Assembly (NCBI RefSeq): GCF_001544875.2
Contig: NZ_FCOA02000037.1
Coordinates: forward strand, 1 to 64,000
DNA from: Caballeronia hypogeia
Lineage (GTDB): Bacteria > Pseudomonadota > Gammaproteobacteria > Burkholderiales > Burkholderiaceae
Direction: 5' to 3'
DNA length: 64,000 bases
Positions 34,990 to 44,105 of the stretch are shown here, piece by piece. The position numbers were made by a program, and so were the translations under genes. Positions within the stretch are counted from its first letter, which is position 1, and each line of letters opens with the position of its first letter. The notes under the pieces are model-generated. The model saw only the letters and a list, made by a program, of their open reading frames with translations, was not told the origin of the DNA and made no database searches.

Positions 34990-36393
34990 TCACCCGATAT
35001 CAGTCGGAAAACACAGCGTGAATTCGATCCATCCATCTCGCGTGCAGGCAGCGGAAGCACTTCCTCCATGCAACCGCATGATCGCCTGCACGATGGAAAG
35101 CCCGAGCCCGCTCGATTCCGTGAACTCGCTGCGCGCCGCATCGCCGCGATAAAAGCGGTCGAACAGGCGCGCGAGTTCATCATCGGCGATCAGCGGCCCG
35201 CGATTGCGCACCACGATACTCGCGCCCTTGTCATCCACGTATCCGCTCAGCCGCACCACGGTGCCAGCCGTCGCATATCGCACCGCATTCACGACCACGT
35301 TGCCGATCGCCCTGCGGCACATGATTGCATTCGCAACCAGTGCACCCGATGCATCGATCTCGAACGTGATCTGCCGCTCCTCCGCGATGCCTTCGAAATA
35401 TGAGCAGAGGCTTTCGAGCTCGTCGCGAATGTCGAGGCGCTCGCGTTCGATGCGCTGCTGCCCGTGATCCGCCTGCGCGAGAAACAGAATGTTCTGCGCG
35501 ATCCGCGCAATGCGCTCCAGCTCTTCGAGATTCGACTCGAGCACATTGCGATATTCCACCACGCTGCGCTCGTGCCCGAGCGTCACCTGCGTTTCGCCGA
35601 TCAACACGCCGATCGGCGTGCGCAACTCGTGCGCGAGATCGGCGGAGAACTGCAGCAGGCGCTCATAACCGTGCTCGAGCCGATCCAGCATCGCGTTGAA
35701 CGATGCCGCGAGTCCCTGCAATTCAGCAGGAGCACGCGCCACATCGAGCCGCGTGGAAAGATTGTTCGGCGAGATATGCGCGGCCTTGTCGGCCATCGAC
35801 CTCAAAGGCAACAGCCCGCGACTCGTGACCCAGTACGCGAGCAGCAGCGCGATCAGCGCCGCGCCGATCACATTGACCCACACGCGCCATAGATACGCGG
35901 ACAGCACGCGCGCCTCCTGCGTCATCACGTGCGCGGCGATGATCTCCACCACTTCGCCGCTTTCCCCGATGCGCGCCTGCGCGCCCACCCAGCGCATGCG
36001 CACGCCATCGGCGCGCGTGCCTTCATAGAGCGAATCGAGGCCGACGGGTTGCGTGACCGGAACGATATCGAGCGGCGGCAGCGCCATGTGCTCGGGATTC
36101 ACGTCGATGAACGGCTTCGCGCCCGCGCGCCGGAACATGATGACGTCCTGGCTGTCGCCGAGCATGGTTTCGAAGAGCTTTGGCCGCGCTTCGAGCTCGT
36201 TGATCGTATAGAGATCGTGCAGCAACGAGCGAAAGTGCTCCACACGGCCGATCAACTGATAGTCCGCGCGCGTGGACAAGGCGCGATTGGTCGCGTGATA
36301 CAGCGAAGCGCCGACCATGCCGACCACCACGCACACGATTCCCGCGAACGACAGCGCGATGCGTACCGCGAGCGAGCGAGCCGGCCGCTTCAA
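34990..36393 (-). CDS. Sensor histidine kinase (heavy-metal/HprS-like)
   Basis: About 467 residues. A first membrane segment (about 10-32), a periplasmic sensor region of some 130 residues, and a second membrane segment precede HAMP. The H-box is FSADLAHELRTPIGVLIGE, the N-box contains IGNVVVNAVRYA, and the G-box is SSGLGLSIVQAIMRLHGG. I take TTG 36393 as start: it overlaps the response-regulator stop as TTGA and has GGGGAG in front. Longer frames to 36531 lie inside the regulator gene. It phosphorylates the regulator upstream of it. The signal could be metal or oxidant; the divergent MsrP-like operon favours oxidative stress (inference). Confidence 0.88.
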   Translation of the reverse strand: MKRPARSLAVRIALSFAGIVCVVVGMVGASLYHATNRALSTRADYQLIGRVEHFRSLLHDLYTINELEARPKLFETMLGDSQDVIMFRRAGAKPFIDVNPEHMALPPLDIVPVTQPVGLDSLYEGTRADGVRMRWVGAQARIGESGEVVEIIAAHVMTQEARVLSAYLWRVWVNVIGAALIALLLAYWVTSRGLLPLRSMADKAAHISPNNLSTRLDVARAPAELQGLAASFNAMLDRLEHGYERLLQFSADLAHELRTPIGVLIGETQVTLGHERSVVEYRNVLESNLEELERIARIAQNILFLAQADHGQQRIERERLDIRDELESLCSYFEGIAEERQITFEIDASGALVANAIMCRRAIGNVVVNAVRYATAGTVVRLSGYVDDKGASIVVRNRGPLIADDELARLFDRFYRGDAARSEFTESSGLGLSIVQAIMRLHGGSASAACTRDGWIEFTLCFPTDIG

Positions 36394-37061
36394 GGATTCT
36401 CCCCGAACGAATAGCCGATGCTGCGTACCGTGTGAATCAGCTTCAGCTCGAACGGATTGTCGATCTTCGCGCGCAGACGCTTCACCGCGACATCGACCAC
36501 GTTGGTGTCGCTGTCGAAATTCATGTCCCACACTTCCGATGCGATCAGCGTGCGCGACAAAGCTTCGCCCTGATGCTTGCAGAACAGATGCAGCAGTGCG
36601 AACTCCTTGTTCGTCAGCGCGATCTCGACGCCCTTGCGCGTCACCTTGCGGCGCAGGACATCCACGTGCAGGTCGGCGATCTGAAAGGTATCCGATTCGC
36701 GCATCACGCCGCGTCGGAGCAGCGTGCGGATGCGCAGCACCAGCTCCGTGAAGGAGAACGGCTTGACGAGGTAATCGTCGGCGCCGAGTTCGAGACCGTG
36801 GATGCGGTCCGTCACGTGATCGCGCGCAGTGAGAAAAATGACAGGCAGGTCACGTTTCGCGCGCAACGCCGCCATCACCTGCCAGCCGTCGATGCCGGGC
36901 AGCATCACGTCGAGCACGATCAGCTCGTAGGGATTCGCGAGCGCCTGATGCAGACCGTCCGTGCCGTTGCGCACGAGATCGACCTGATAGCCGGACTCGA
37001 TGAGCCCCTTCTTCAGGTAGTCGCCGGTCTTGCGGTCGTCTTCGATAACGAGGATGGTCAT
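36390..37061 (-). CDS. OmpR-family response regulator (heavy-metal/HprR-like)
   Basis: 223 residues. The receiver domain has the acidic pair in LVIEDDRKTGDYL, phosphoacceptor Asp in IVLDVMLPGIDGW and Lys in YLVKPFSF. The C-terminal winged helix ends VDVAVKRLRAKIDNPF...TVRSIGYSFGENP. It resembles CusR/IrlR/HprR. ATG 37061 (MTILVIEDD) is the standard N-terminus. It is divergent from the cytochrome b/molybdoenzyme operon, echoing E. coli, where hprRS adjoins msrPQ. It probably activates that operon. Confidence 0.9.
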   Translation of the reverse strand: MTILVIEDDRKTGDYLKKGLIESGYQVDLVRNGTDGLHQALANPYELIVLDVMLPGIDGWQVMAALRAKRDLPVIFLTARDHVTDRIHGLELGADDYLVKPFSFTELVLRIRTLLRRGVMRESDTFQIADLHVDVLRRKVTRKGVEIALTNKEFALLHLFCKHQGEALSRTLIASEVWDMNFDSDTNVVDVAVKRLRAKIDNPFELKLIHTVRSIGYSFGENP

Positions 37062-37123
37062 GCTGGCGCTGCGTCGATGGATTGCCCACATTCTAGCCAG
37101 AGCGCATACATGTCCCGCCGAAA

Positions 37124-37139
37124 ATGACAAAAAAGTCAT
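37124..37139. promoter_or_regulatory. Inverted repeat ATGAC-A6-GTCAT in the divergent control region
   Basis: Located between the response-regulator start (37061) and the cytochrome b start (37212). It is followed by two copies of GGTCATCGA-like sequence (around 37135-37153). These are plausible response-regulator half-sites; binding is not shown. Confidence 0.45.
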
Positions 37140-37211
37140 CGAGAGGTCATCGATCGATCAGAGCGGCGTGGCTAACATGCCCAGCGAAAACTTCGAAATG
37201 CGAGGCTCGAC

Positions 37212-37796
37212 GTGCAAGTACAACCGCTATGGCTGCGCATCACGCACTGGCTCAACGCGTTCGCCGTGTTGATCATGGTGACGAGCGGCTGGCAGATCTA
37301 TAACGCCTCGCCGATCTTCAGATCGATCGTCTTCCCGCCCGCGATCACGCTGGGCGGCTGGCTCGGCGGTGCGCTGCAATGGCACTTTGCGGCGATGTGG
37401 CTGCTGCTCGCGAACTTCATCGTCTATCTGGCGATGAACGTCTTCACGGGCCGCCTGCGCCGGCGCATGTTTCCGTTGTCCGTCAAAGGCATTTTCACCG
37501 ACGCTTTCGCCGCGCTGCGCGGCAAGCTCGGCCACGACGATCTCACGCATTACAACGCCGTGCAGAAATTCGCGTATCTCGCCGTGATCGTGGACATCGT
37601 GATCGTGATTCTCTCGGGACTCGCGGTATGGAAATCCGTGCAGTTTCCGATGCTGCGCACGCTGATGGGCGGCTACGACAACGCCCGCATCGTGCACTTT
37701 TTATGCATGAGCTTTCTCGTCGCGTTCTTCGTCGTCCACATCGCGATGGTGGCGCTCGTGCCGCGCTCGCTCGTTCTGATGATCCGAGGTCGCTGA
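37212..37796 (+). CDS. Cytochrome b561-type membrane subunit
   Basis: 194 residues with four hydrophobic segments. Histidines suited to haem ligation sit in RITHWLNAFAVL, LQWHFAAMW, NARIVHFLCM and VVHIAMVAL. It begins with GTG 37212 after a weak GAGG. This Ni/Fe-hydrogenase-type cytochrome b family passes electrons from quinol to periplasmic partners. Four bases separate its stop from the next gene, a periplasmic-type molybdoenzyme, for which it is the natural electron donor, replacing MsrQ. Confidence 0.85.
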   Translation: MQVQPLWLRITHWLNAFAVLIMVTSGWQIYNASPIFRSIVFPPAITLGGWLGGALQWHFAAMWLLLANFIVYLAMNVFTGRLRRRMFPLSVKGIFTDAFAALRGKLGHDDLTHYNAVQKFAYLAVIVDIVIVILSGLAVWKSVQFPMLRTLMGGYDNARIVHFLCMSFLVAFFVVHIAMVALVPRSLVLMIRGR

Positions 37797-37799
37797 TTC

Positions 37800-38573
37800 A
37801 TGTCGCTCAAGCTCTTCAAATCCAGACCCGACGCCGAACTCATCATCAAGGATGCGGCGAAGGAATTAAAGGCCCCGGCGCGCCGTTTATTCGGCAAGCG
37901 CATTCTCTCGCTCGGGGGCCTCGCGATGCTGTCCGGCTGCAATATCACGGATGACAAATCCGTCAACGCCATGCTGCGCCGCATCTCGTTCCTCAACGAC
38001 GACGTGCAGGCGCTGCTCTTCGATCCGAACAAGCTCGCGCCGACCTATCCCGAGTCAATGATCACGCGGCCGTTTCCGTTCAACGCGTTCTACGATATCG
38101 ACGAAGTGCCCGAAGTCGATGCCTCGGCTTACAAGCTGGAAGTGGGCGGTCTCGTGAAAGGCAAGCGCGTCTGGACGCTCGACGAGCTGCACGCGATGCC
38201 CCAGGAAAGCCAGGTCACGCGGCATATCTGCATAGAGGGCTGGAGCGCGATCGGCAAGTGGGGCGGCGTGCGCTTCGCGCGGTTCCTCGCACGAGCCGGC
38301 GCCGACACGAGCGCGAAATACGTGGCCTTCCATTGCGCCGACAACTACTCGACGAGCATCGACATGCCCACCGCGCTGCACGCGCAGACGCTGCTCACGC
38401 TCACCTACGACGGCCAGATCCTGCCGCCGAAATACGGCTTCCCGATGAAGCTGCGCATGCCGACCAAGCTCGGCTACAAGAACCCGAAGCACATCGTCGC
38501 GATCACCGTGACCAACGAATACCCCGGCGGCTATTGGGAGAACCAGGGCTACAACTGGTTCGGCGGGTCCTGA
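37800..38573 (+). CDS. Molybdopterin-dependent oxidoreductase (MsrP/sulfite-oxidase-like)
   Basis: 257 residues. The N-terminal ARRLFGKRILSLGGLAMLSGC looks like a twin-arginine signal merged with a lipobox (cite as RRLFGKRILS...LSGC), suggesting export of the folded cofactor protein and possible lipid anchoring. The sulfite-oxidase fold carries the Mo-coordinating Cys in HICIEGWSAIGKWGG. Related E. coli MsrP repairs oxidised methionines in periplasmic proteins. This enzyme is shorter and its partner is a b561 cytochrome, so the substrate could differ. It follows the cytochrome gene by 4 bp. Confidence 0.87.
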   Translation: MSLKLFKSRPDAELIIKDAAKELKAPARRLFGKRILSLGGLAMLSGCNITDDKSVNAMLRRISFLNDDVQALLFDPNKLAPTYPESMITRPFPFNAFYDIDEVPEVDASAYKLEVGGLVKGKRVWTLDELHAMPQESQVTRHICIEGWSAIGKWGGVRFARFLARAGADTSAKYVAFHCADNYSTSIDMPTALHAQTLLTLTYDGQILPPKYGFPMKLRMPTKLGYKNPKHIVAITVTNEYPGGYWENQGYNWFGGS

Positions 38574-38618
38574 AGCCTTTGCTTTAAGCCATTGCTTTCC
38601 ACACTCGAAGGAGATTGC

Positions 38619-39230
38619 ATGTCGATTCGAATCAAACTCGGCGTCAGCATCGTGACGCTCGCGCTCGCCTCAGCGGCTTTCGCTCAGACGCCTGCGGCCA
38701 AGCCCGCGCGCATTCGCGGCGATATCGTTTCATTGTCGGGCGATACGCTCACCGTGCATCGCCGCAGCGGCGACACCGTAAAGATCGCCGTCAAGTCGGA
38801 TACACCCGTGACGGCGCTCAAGAACATCAAGCTGCAGGACATCAAGCCGGGTTCGTTCGTCGGCACGGCGGCGACCACCGGCACCGACGGCAAGCTCACC
38901 GCGACCGAAGTGCTGGTGTTCCCCGAAGCCGCGCGCGGCACCGGCGAAGGTCACTATGCATGGGACTTGGGGCCGAAGAGCTCGATGACCAACGCGAACG
39001 TCGATCAGGTCGTGCAAGGTACGAGCGGCCGCGATCTGAAGCTTTCGTACAAGGGCGGCTCGAATTCGGTGACGGTGCCGGAGAACGTGCCTGTCGTGAC
39101 CTTTGCGCCCGCGACGCATGACGATCTGAAGCCGGGCAAGAAGGTGTTCGTCGTCGCGAGCCCGGCGGGTTCGGATTTCGCGGCGCAACGCATCGTCGTG
39201 GAGAAGGACGGCGTCGCGCCGCCGATGTAA
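38619..39230 (+). CDS. Exported DUF5666-like protein
   Basis: 203 residues with a Sec signal peptide (MSIRIKLGVSIVTLALASAA, cleavage near AFA-QTPA). The mature protein has repeated small beta motifs such as ARIRGDIVSLSGDTLTV and KPGSFVGTAATTG, typical of OB-like DUF5666 domains. AAGGAG precedes ATG 38619. It is the last gene of the cytochrome b/molybdoenzyme unit, so it probably acts in the periplasm with that system. No enzymatic residues are evident. Confidence 0.8.
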   Translation: MSIRIKLGVSIVTLALASAAFAQTPAAKPARIRGDIVSLSGDTLTVHRRSGDTVKIAVKSDTPVTALKNIKLQDIKPGSFVGTAATTGTDGKLTATEVLVFPEAARGTGEGHYAWDLGPKSSMTNANVDQVVQGTSGRDLKLSYKGGSNSVTVPENVPVVTFAPATHDDLKPGKKVFVVASPAGSDFAAQRIVVEKDGVAPPM

Positions 39231-39254
39231 GCGTTTCGCCATGCAACGATCACA

Positions 39255-39286
39255 CGCCCGCCGATGTCGCATCGGCGGGCGTTTTT
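39255..39286 (+). terminator. Strong bidirectional terminator
   Basis: Twelve-base-pair stem CGCCCGCCGATG / CATCGGCGGGCG with loop TCG (39255-39281) followed by five T (39282-39286). It ends the molybdoenzyme operon and abuts the stop of the convergent MarR gene. Confidence 0.9.
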
Positions 39287-39714
39287 CATTCCAGCGTCGT
39301 GCGGATGTGACGGACGCTCGATACGGTGTCCTCGAAACGCGCATTGCCGAGCTTGCGCTTCATGCGCCGCGTGATTTCCGCGCTCGCCGCGCCGATGCGC
39401 CTGATCAGCGCGTGCGCCGAATCGGTGGGATGAATTGCGGATTCGCGGCCATCGCGTCCGGTGGACCAGCGTTCGACGAGCCCGAGCCTTTGCAGGCCGT
39501 CGAGCGTGCGCGTGGCGGTCGGGCGCGAAATGGCGAGCTCCTCGGCGAGCGCGCCCTGCAACTGACCAGGACGCTCGACGATCGCGCGCAACATGAATGC
39601 CTGCGACGGCGTGAGCCCAAAAGGTTTGAACGCTTTCGACCACTCGCGCTCGAGCGTGCGCGCAAGTGCGGTGGTATTGAAATAGAGGCATCGGTCGAAC
39701 ATACGGTTCACCAT
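39286..39714 (-). CDS. MarR-family transcriptional regulator
   Basis: 142 residues from ATG 39714; a second in-frame ATG at 39702 is possible and neither has a strong ribosome site. MarR features: AFKPFGLTPSQAFMLRAIVERPG, recognition helix AISRPTATRTLDGLQRLGLVER and wing ending in HPTDSAHALI. It is divergent from the carbamoyl-transfer operon that begins at 40203, with a 490-bp gap between starts, making it the best local candidate regulator of that operon. It could also govern something elsewhere. Confidence 0.87.
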   Translation of the reverse strand: MVNRMFDRCLYFNTTALARTLEREWSKAFKPFGLTPSQAFMLRAIVERPGQLQGALAEELAISRPTATRTLDGLQRLGLVERWSTGRDGRESAIHPTDSAHALIRRIGAASAEITRRMKRKLGNARFEDTVSSVRHIRTTLE

Positions 39715-40202
39715 AACGTCGTGTAATTCGCTTTGCAAATATCAATTGAATGCGTCGCGTATTGCAGATTTCACGCACGCATTCTGATATGACAGCTTGC
39801 GTCATGCGATCTTGCGAAATGCAAAGTCATTCGGGAATGTATGGTTGAGCAGGGCGCGTTCCCGGGGCGAAAGCGCACAGTTTCCGATAGAGCACAAAAG
39901 CCGCCTGTTTATGCAACATTCCGTCGATTCGATCGTGCATGCGCTGTTGCGACAATCGGACTCAGTTGCAAAAGAATGATCGGAGCCGCGCCAGCATTGA
40001 CCATTCCGGCAGTGATGATTCCCGCCTCTGGAAAATCGCTTGCCTGCTTCCAATCATCCCATTGTCTTTCGATGATCAAAATCTATAATCCGTTGAAGTT
40101 CGGTGCATGCACTCATCAAATAACATTCAGGGTAACTAACCGTGAACATGTATCTATGGGATTCATCGACTGGATTTCATTTATTAAAACGGGAGCATCG
40201 TC
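39715..40202. other. Long AT-richer intergenic region upstream of the carbamoyl operon
   Basis: No convincing gene. It is visibly richer in A/T than its surroundings. A promoter is seen at 40062-40089. The 10-bp palindrome GTGCATGCAC lies at 40103-40112, between that promoter and the first gene. The middle (about 39760-40050) shows nothing I can name. Confidence 0.5.
40062..40089 (+). promoter_or_regulatory. Promoter of the carbamoyl-transfer operon
   Basis: TTGTCT (40062-40067), 16-bp spacer, TATAAT (40084-40089). The predicted leader is about 105 nt and contains the palindrome GTGCATGCAC (40103-40112) just after the expected start site, where a repressor could bind. Confidence 0.6.
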
Positions 40203-40871
40203 ATGGCGCAAAAGCAGTTTCGTGCTGAACCCTTCAATTTGGTTTTCGATCCGCTCAGCACCGCGCTCGTGATGATCGACATGCAGCGCGATTTCGTCGA
40301 GCCCGGTGGCTTCGGCGAAGCGCTCGGCAACGATGTCTCGCTCGTGCGCACCGCCATCGAGCCATGCCGGCGCGTGCTGGAGGCCGCGCGTCGTACCGGC
40401 ATGCTCGTCATCCATACGCGGGAGGGGCATCGGCCGGATCTGACGGACTGCCCGCCCGCGAAGCTCACGCGCGGCGGCAAGACGTTCATCGGCACGGATG
40501 GTCCGATGGGGCGCATTCTGGTGCGCGGCGAGAACGGCCATGACCTGATTCCCGAGCTGTATCCGGTTGCGGGTGAACCGGTCATCGACAAGCCGGGCAA
40601 AGGCGCGTTCTATGAAACGGATCTTCATCTGATCCTCAAGAACCACGGCATCAAGACGCTGATCGTGTGCGGCGTGACCACCGAAGTGTGCGTCACGACG
40701 ACCGTGCGCGAAGCGAACGACCGCGGTTTCGAATGCATCGTGCCGCAGGATTGCGTGGGCTCCTACTTCCCCGCGTTCCAGAAATCGGCGCTCGAAATGA
40801 TCAAGGCGCAAGGCGCGATTTTCGGCTGGGTGAGCGATTCCGCCGCGGTGATCGAAGGCATCGCCGCCTGA
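40203..40871 (+). CDS. Isochorismatase-family cysteine hydrolase (biuret-hydrolase-like)
   Basis: 222 residues. The catalytic triad is visible: Asp in ALVMIDMQRDF, Lys in DKPGKGAFYETD and Cys in CGVTTEVCVTTTVREA. The segments IHTREGHRPDLTD, ILVRGENGHDLIPELYP and NDRGFECIVPQDC closely follow the biuret amidohydrolase group. Such enzymes cleave C-N bonds of ureido or amide compounds, releasing ammonia. It is the first gene of a unit with carbamoyl-transfer genes, so its product probably carries a carbamoyl group. GGGAG precedes ATG 40203. The exact substrate is not determined. Confidence 0.85.
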   Translation: MAQKQFRAEPFNLVFDPLSTALVMIDMQRDFVEPGGFGEALGNDVSLVRTAIEPCRRVLEAARRTGMLVIHTREGHRPDLTDCPPAKLTRGGKTFIGTDGPMGRILVRGENGHDLIPELYPVAGEPVIDKPGKGAFYETDLHLILKNHGIKTLIVCGVTTEVCVTTTVREANDRGFECIVPQDCVGSYFPAFQKSALEMIKAQGAIFGWVSDSAAVIEGIAA

Positions 40872-41113
40872 GCATGCACGCCGCGCGCAGGTGCATCGAC
40901 CGGCGCGGCGCGTTCTTCTCGTGCACGTGGCAGTGAACGGCCGGAGGTCGTCGCCGCGAATGGAACAGACCTGCAAGCAGAGCCCGCGGACCGGCGCATC
41001 GCGGCGCGGGCGCACAGATTCACATGGACGTTCGCCCAATGCGCGAAGGATCGCGCTCGCGGCGGCGCGTGCCCCGGCGTCGTGCGGTCGCGTCAAAAGA
41101 AATGGAGAGGCGC

Positions 41114-42673
41114 ATGGCCACCAAAATCGAAACGTTCAGAAACATGTATCAGGACTCCGTCTCGCTGATGCAGATATCCGCGCAGATCAGCAAGCTGCCG
41201 GGTGTGGAGCAGGCATCGGTCGTGATGGGCACGCCCACCAATCTCACGCAGTTGCGGGACGCGGGTCTCGGCGACATCATCGAGGCCGGTCCCAACGATC
41301 TCGTCATCGCGGTGCGCGGCGAGTCGTCCGCGTGCGAAGAGGCGTTGCGCCTCGCGGCTGAACGTCTCAACTCACGCGCCGACACACCAACGAACCAGGC
41401 GAGCGAAGACGCCGCACCCGTGAGCCTCGCGATGGCGTGCGAGCGCGCGCCGGACGCGAATCTCGCGCTCATCTCCGTTCCGGGCGATTACGCCGCCGCC
41501 GAAGCGATCAAGGCGCTCGAACTCGGCATGAACGTGATGCTCTTCAGCGACAACGTCGGCCTGCAGGACGAAAAGCGCATCAAGACGCTTGCGCGCGAGA
41601 AACGGCTCATTGTGATGGGACCGGATTGCGGCACGGCGATCGTGAACGGCATGCCGCTCGGCTTCGCGAATGTCGTGCGGCGCGGCGCAATCGGTGTGGT
41701 GGGCGCATCGGGAACAGGGCTGCAGGAAGTGACCTGCCGCATCGAGCAACTGGGCGCCGGTGTCTCGCAGGCGCTCGGCACGGGCGGCCATGATCTGCAC
41801 GAAGAGATCGGCGGCATTTCGATGCAGTTCGGCCTCGACGCGCTCGCCGAAGATCCCGCCACCGAAGTCATCGTGCTGATTTCGAAGCCGCCGGCGCGCG
41901 CAGTCGCGGAACGCATTCTGGAGCGTGCGCGCCGTGCGGGCAAACCGGTCGTCGTGAACTTTCTCGGCGCGCCCGAGGGGGACATGCGCGGCCCGGGCCT
42001 CACGCCCGCGCTGACGCTCGCGGACGCCGCGCAGTTCGCGGTCGCGCTGCTCAACAAGACGCCGCTGCCCGCATCGGTTGCACGGGTCGATGCGCGCGAC
42101 GAGGCGATTCTCGTCCGCCATGCGCAAGCGCTCGGCGCGCCACGCCGCTTCATTCGCGGCGTGTTCGCGGGCGGCACGTTCTGCTACGAAAGCCAGTTGC
42201 TGTGCCAGCGCGAAGGTCTGACGGCGAGTTCGAACACGCCTGTCGCGGGCAACAGCAAGCTCGACGATATCTGGCAGAGCGTCGGCCACACGATCGTCGA
42301 TCTCGGCGACGACGACTTTACGCGTGGGCGTCCTCATCCGATGATCGATCCGACCTTGCGCGACGAACGCATTCGCGACGAGTTGCGTGACAGCGAAACC
42401 GCCGTCGTCCTGTTCGATCTCGTGCTCGGATACGGCGCGGCCGAGGCGCCGGCGCAAGGTCTCATCGACATACTCGAACGCGCGCGCGCCGAAGCGCCTG
42501 GGGGCGATGCGCCGGTGCTGATCGCGCATGTTTGCGGCACCCAGGGCGATCCGCAAATCAGAAGCCGCCAGATCGATGCACTGAAAGCAGCCGGCGTGCT
42601 CGTCGCGGGCTGTAATGCCGAGGCCGCGTTGTGGGCGAGCCGCGTCGCGCGGCTGCAGGCCGATAAGGAGTAA
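41114..42673 (+). CDS. fdrA: FdrA family protein (acyl-CoA synthetase-like; carbamoyltransferase subunit)
   Basis: 519 residues. An N-terminal domain (MATKIETFRNMYQDSVSLM) is followed by a succinyl-CoA-synthetase-like CoA-binding region: MGPDCGTAIVNG, IGVVGASGTGLQEVTCRIEQ and ALGTGGHDL. The C-terminal ligase-like region includes FAGGTFCYESQLLCQ. In E. coli FdrA (AllF) forms oxamate carbamoyltransferase with the YlbE and YlbF proteins, releasing carbamoyl phosphate. GGAGAGG precedes ATG 41114. The next gene encodes the DUF1116 partner and begins 4 bp after the stop. No separate YlbF-like (DUF2877) gene is seen in this operon. Confidence 0.9.
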   Translation: MATKIETFRNMYQDSVSLMQISAQISKLPGVEQASVVMGTPTNLTQLRDAGLGDIIEAGPNDLVIAVRGESSACEEALRLAAERLNSRADTPTNQASEDAAPVSLAMACERAPDANLALISVPGDYAAAEAIKALELGMNVMLFSDNVGLQDEKRIKTLAREKRLIVMGPDCGTAIVNGMPLGFANVVRRGAIGVVGASGTGLQEVTCRIEQLGAGVSQALGTGGHDLHEEIGGISMQFGLDALAEDPATEVIVLISKPPARAVAERILERARRAGKPVVVNFLGAPEGDMRGPGLTPALTLADAAQFAVALLNKTPLPASVARVDARDEAILVRHAQALGAPRRFIRGVFAGGTFCYESQLLCQREGLTASSNTPVAGNSKLDDIWQSVGHTIVDLGDDDFTRGRPHPMIDPTLRDERIRDELRDSETAVVLFDLVLGYGAAEAPAQGLIDILERARAEAPGGDAPVLIAHVCGTQGDPQIRSRQIDALKAAGVLVAGCNAEAALWASRVARLQADKE

Positions 42674-42677
42674 CAGC

Positions 42678-44105
42678 ATGACTCAATTGTTTGACCAGCC
42701 GCTGAAAGTGGTGAACGCCGGCCTCGCGAGCTTCGCCGACAACCTGCGTCTCGCGGGCGGCGAAGTGATTCATCTCGCGTGGCAGCCGCCCGCGCTCGGC
42801 GACATCGAAGCCGGTCTCGATCTCGCGCGGCTCTTGCGTCATCCGCTCGTCGAGCGCGCGAACGAGACGGCCTTCGCGCGCTATCTGGAAGCGCAGCCCG
42901 TGCTCGTGGATATCGTCACCGCTTCGGATGCGATCGGCGCGATGCGGGAGGGAAAACGCATCCTCCATTCCGGCCCGCCGATCGCGTGGGAGGCGATGTG
43001 CGGACCCGTACAGGGCGCGGTGATCGGCGCGATCCTGCTCGAAGGCTGGGCGGCGGATCACGACGCGGCGGCGCGCCTCGCGGCGAGCGGCGACGTGGCG
43101 CTCGAGCCTTGTCACCACTATCAGGCGGTCGGGCCGATGGCGGGCATCATCAGCCCTTCGATGCCGTTGTTCGTGGTCGAGAATCGTGCGAACGGGCAGC
43201 GCACCTATAGCAACTTCAACGAAGGTCTGGGCAAGGTCCTGCGTTTCGGCGCGAACAGCGAGGAAGTGCTGCAACGGCTGCGCTGGATGAAGGCGACGCT
43301 CGCGCCCGCATTGAAGGCGGCGCTGCGCGTCTCGGGCGAGATCGAATTGAAGCCGCTCATGGCGCAGGCGCTGCACATGGGCGACGAAGTCCACAACCGC
43401 AACAGCGCGGCGACCGGCCTCTTCATCAAGCGCATCGTGCCGGCGCTGCTTGGCACGGATCTGCCTCTGTCGCAGATCAGGGAGGTCTGCGCGGCGATCG
43501 TCGGCAACGATCACTTCTTCCTGAATCTTTCGATGGCCGCGTGCAAGGCCATGATGGACGCCGCCGCCAACGTGCCGTTCAGCTCGATGGTGACCGTCAT
43601 GGCGCGCAACGGCGTGAACTTCGGCATCCGGCTGTCCGGCACGGGCGAGCAGTGGTTCCAGGCGAAGGCCAATCCGGTCGAAGGCCTGTTCTTTCCCGGC
43701 TACGGCGTGGACGACGCCGCCGCCGATCTCGGCGACAGCGCGATCACGGAAACGGCGGGCGTGGGCGGCTTCGCAATGGCCTCGTCGCCCGCGATCGTGA
43801 AGTTCGTCGGCGGCACGCCCGCCGACGCCACTGCGAACAGCCGCCGCATGCAGTCGATCACGCTCGGCGGCAATCCGGCCTTCACGCTGCCCGCGCTCAA
43901 CTTCGCGCCGACCGCCGCGGGCATCGATGCGCGCAAGGTGGTCGATCGCGGCATCCTGCCGGTCATCAACACCGGTATCGCGCACAAGAAAGCGGGCGTC
44001 GGGCAGATCGGCGCCGGCATCACCAGCGCGCCGATGGAATGCTTTGTCGCCGCCATTCGCGCACTCGCCGAAACCGTGCAACGACAGGACGGAACCGCAT
44101 CATGA
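42678..44105 (+). CDS. DUF1116 family protein (YlbE/AllG-like carbamoyltransferase subunit)
   Basis: 475 residues starting MTQLFDQPLKVVNAGLASF, with DUF1116 features: WQPPALGDIEAGL, GPPIAWEAMCGPVQGAVIGA, FSSMVTVMARNGVNFGIRLSG (part) and a C-terminal GIAHKKAGVGQIGAG. YlbE/AllG is a subunit of E. coli oxamate carbamoyltransferase. AAGGAG precedes ATG 42678. It overlaps the carbamate kinase gene by four bases, consistent with handing carbamoyl phosphate on to the kinase. Confidence 0.88.
   Translation: MTQLFDQPLKVVNAGLASFADNLRLAGGEVIHLAWQPPALGDIEAGLDLARLLRHPLVERANETAFARYLEAQPVLVDIVTASDAIGAMREGKRILHSGPPIAWEAMCGPVQGAVIGAILLEGWAADHDAAARLAASGDVALEPCHHYQAVGPMAGIISPSMPLFVVENRANGQRTYSNFNEGLGKVLRFGANSEEVLQRLRWMKATLAPALKAALRVSGEIELKPLMAQALHMGDEVHNRNSAATGLFIKRIVPALLGTDLPLSQIREVCAAIVGNDHFFLNLSMAACKAMMDAAANVPFSSMVTVMARNGVNFGIRLSGTGEQWFQAKANPVEGLFFPGYGVDDAAADLGDSAITETAGVGGFAMASSPAIVKFVGGTPADATANSRRMQSITLGGNPAFTLPALNFAPTAAGIDARKVVDRGILPVINTGIAHKKAGVGQIGAGITSAPMECFVAAIRALAETVQRQDGTAS

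Noticed and set aside
40103..40112. GTGCATGCAC as a further site for the MarR regulator at 13131
   Set aside because: It shares only the TGCAT/ATGCA arms with the 14-bp palindrome and lacks the central AT; more likely a site for the adjacent MarR (39286-39714), if functional.
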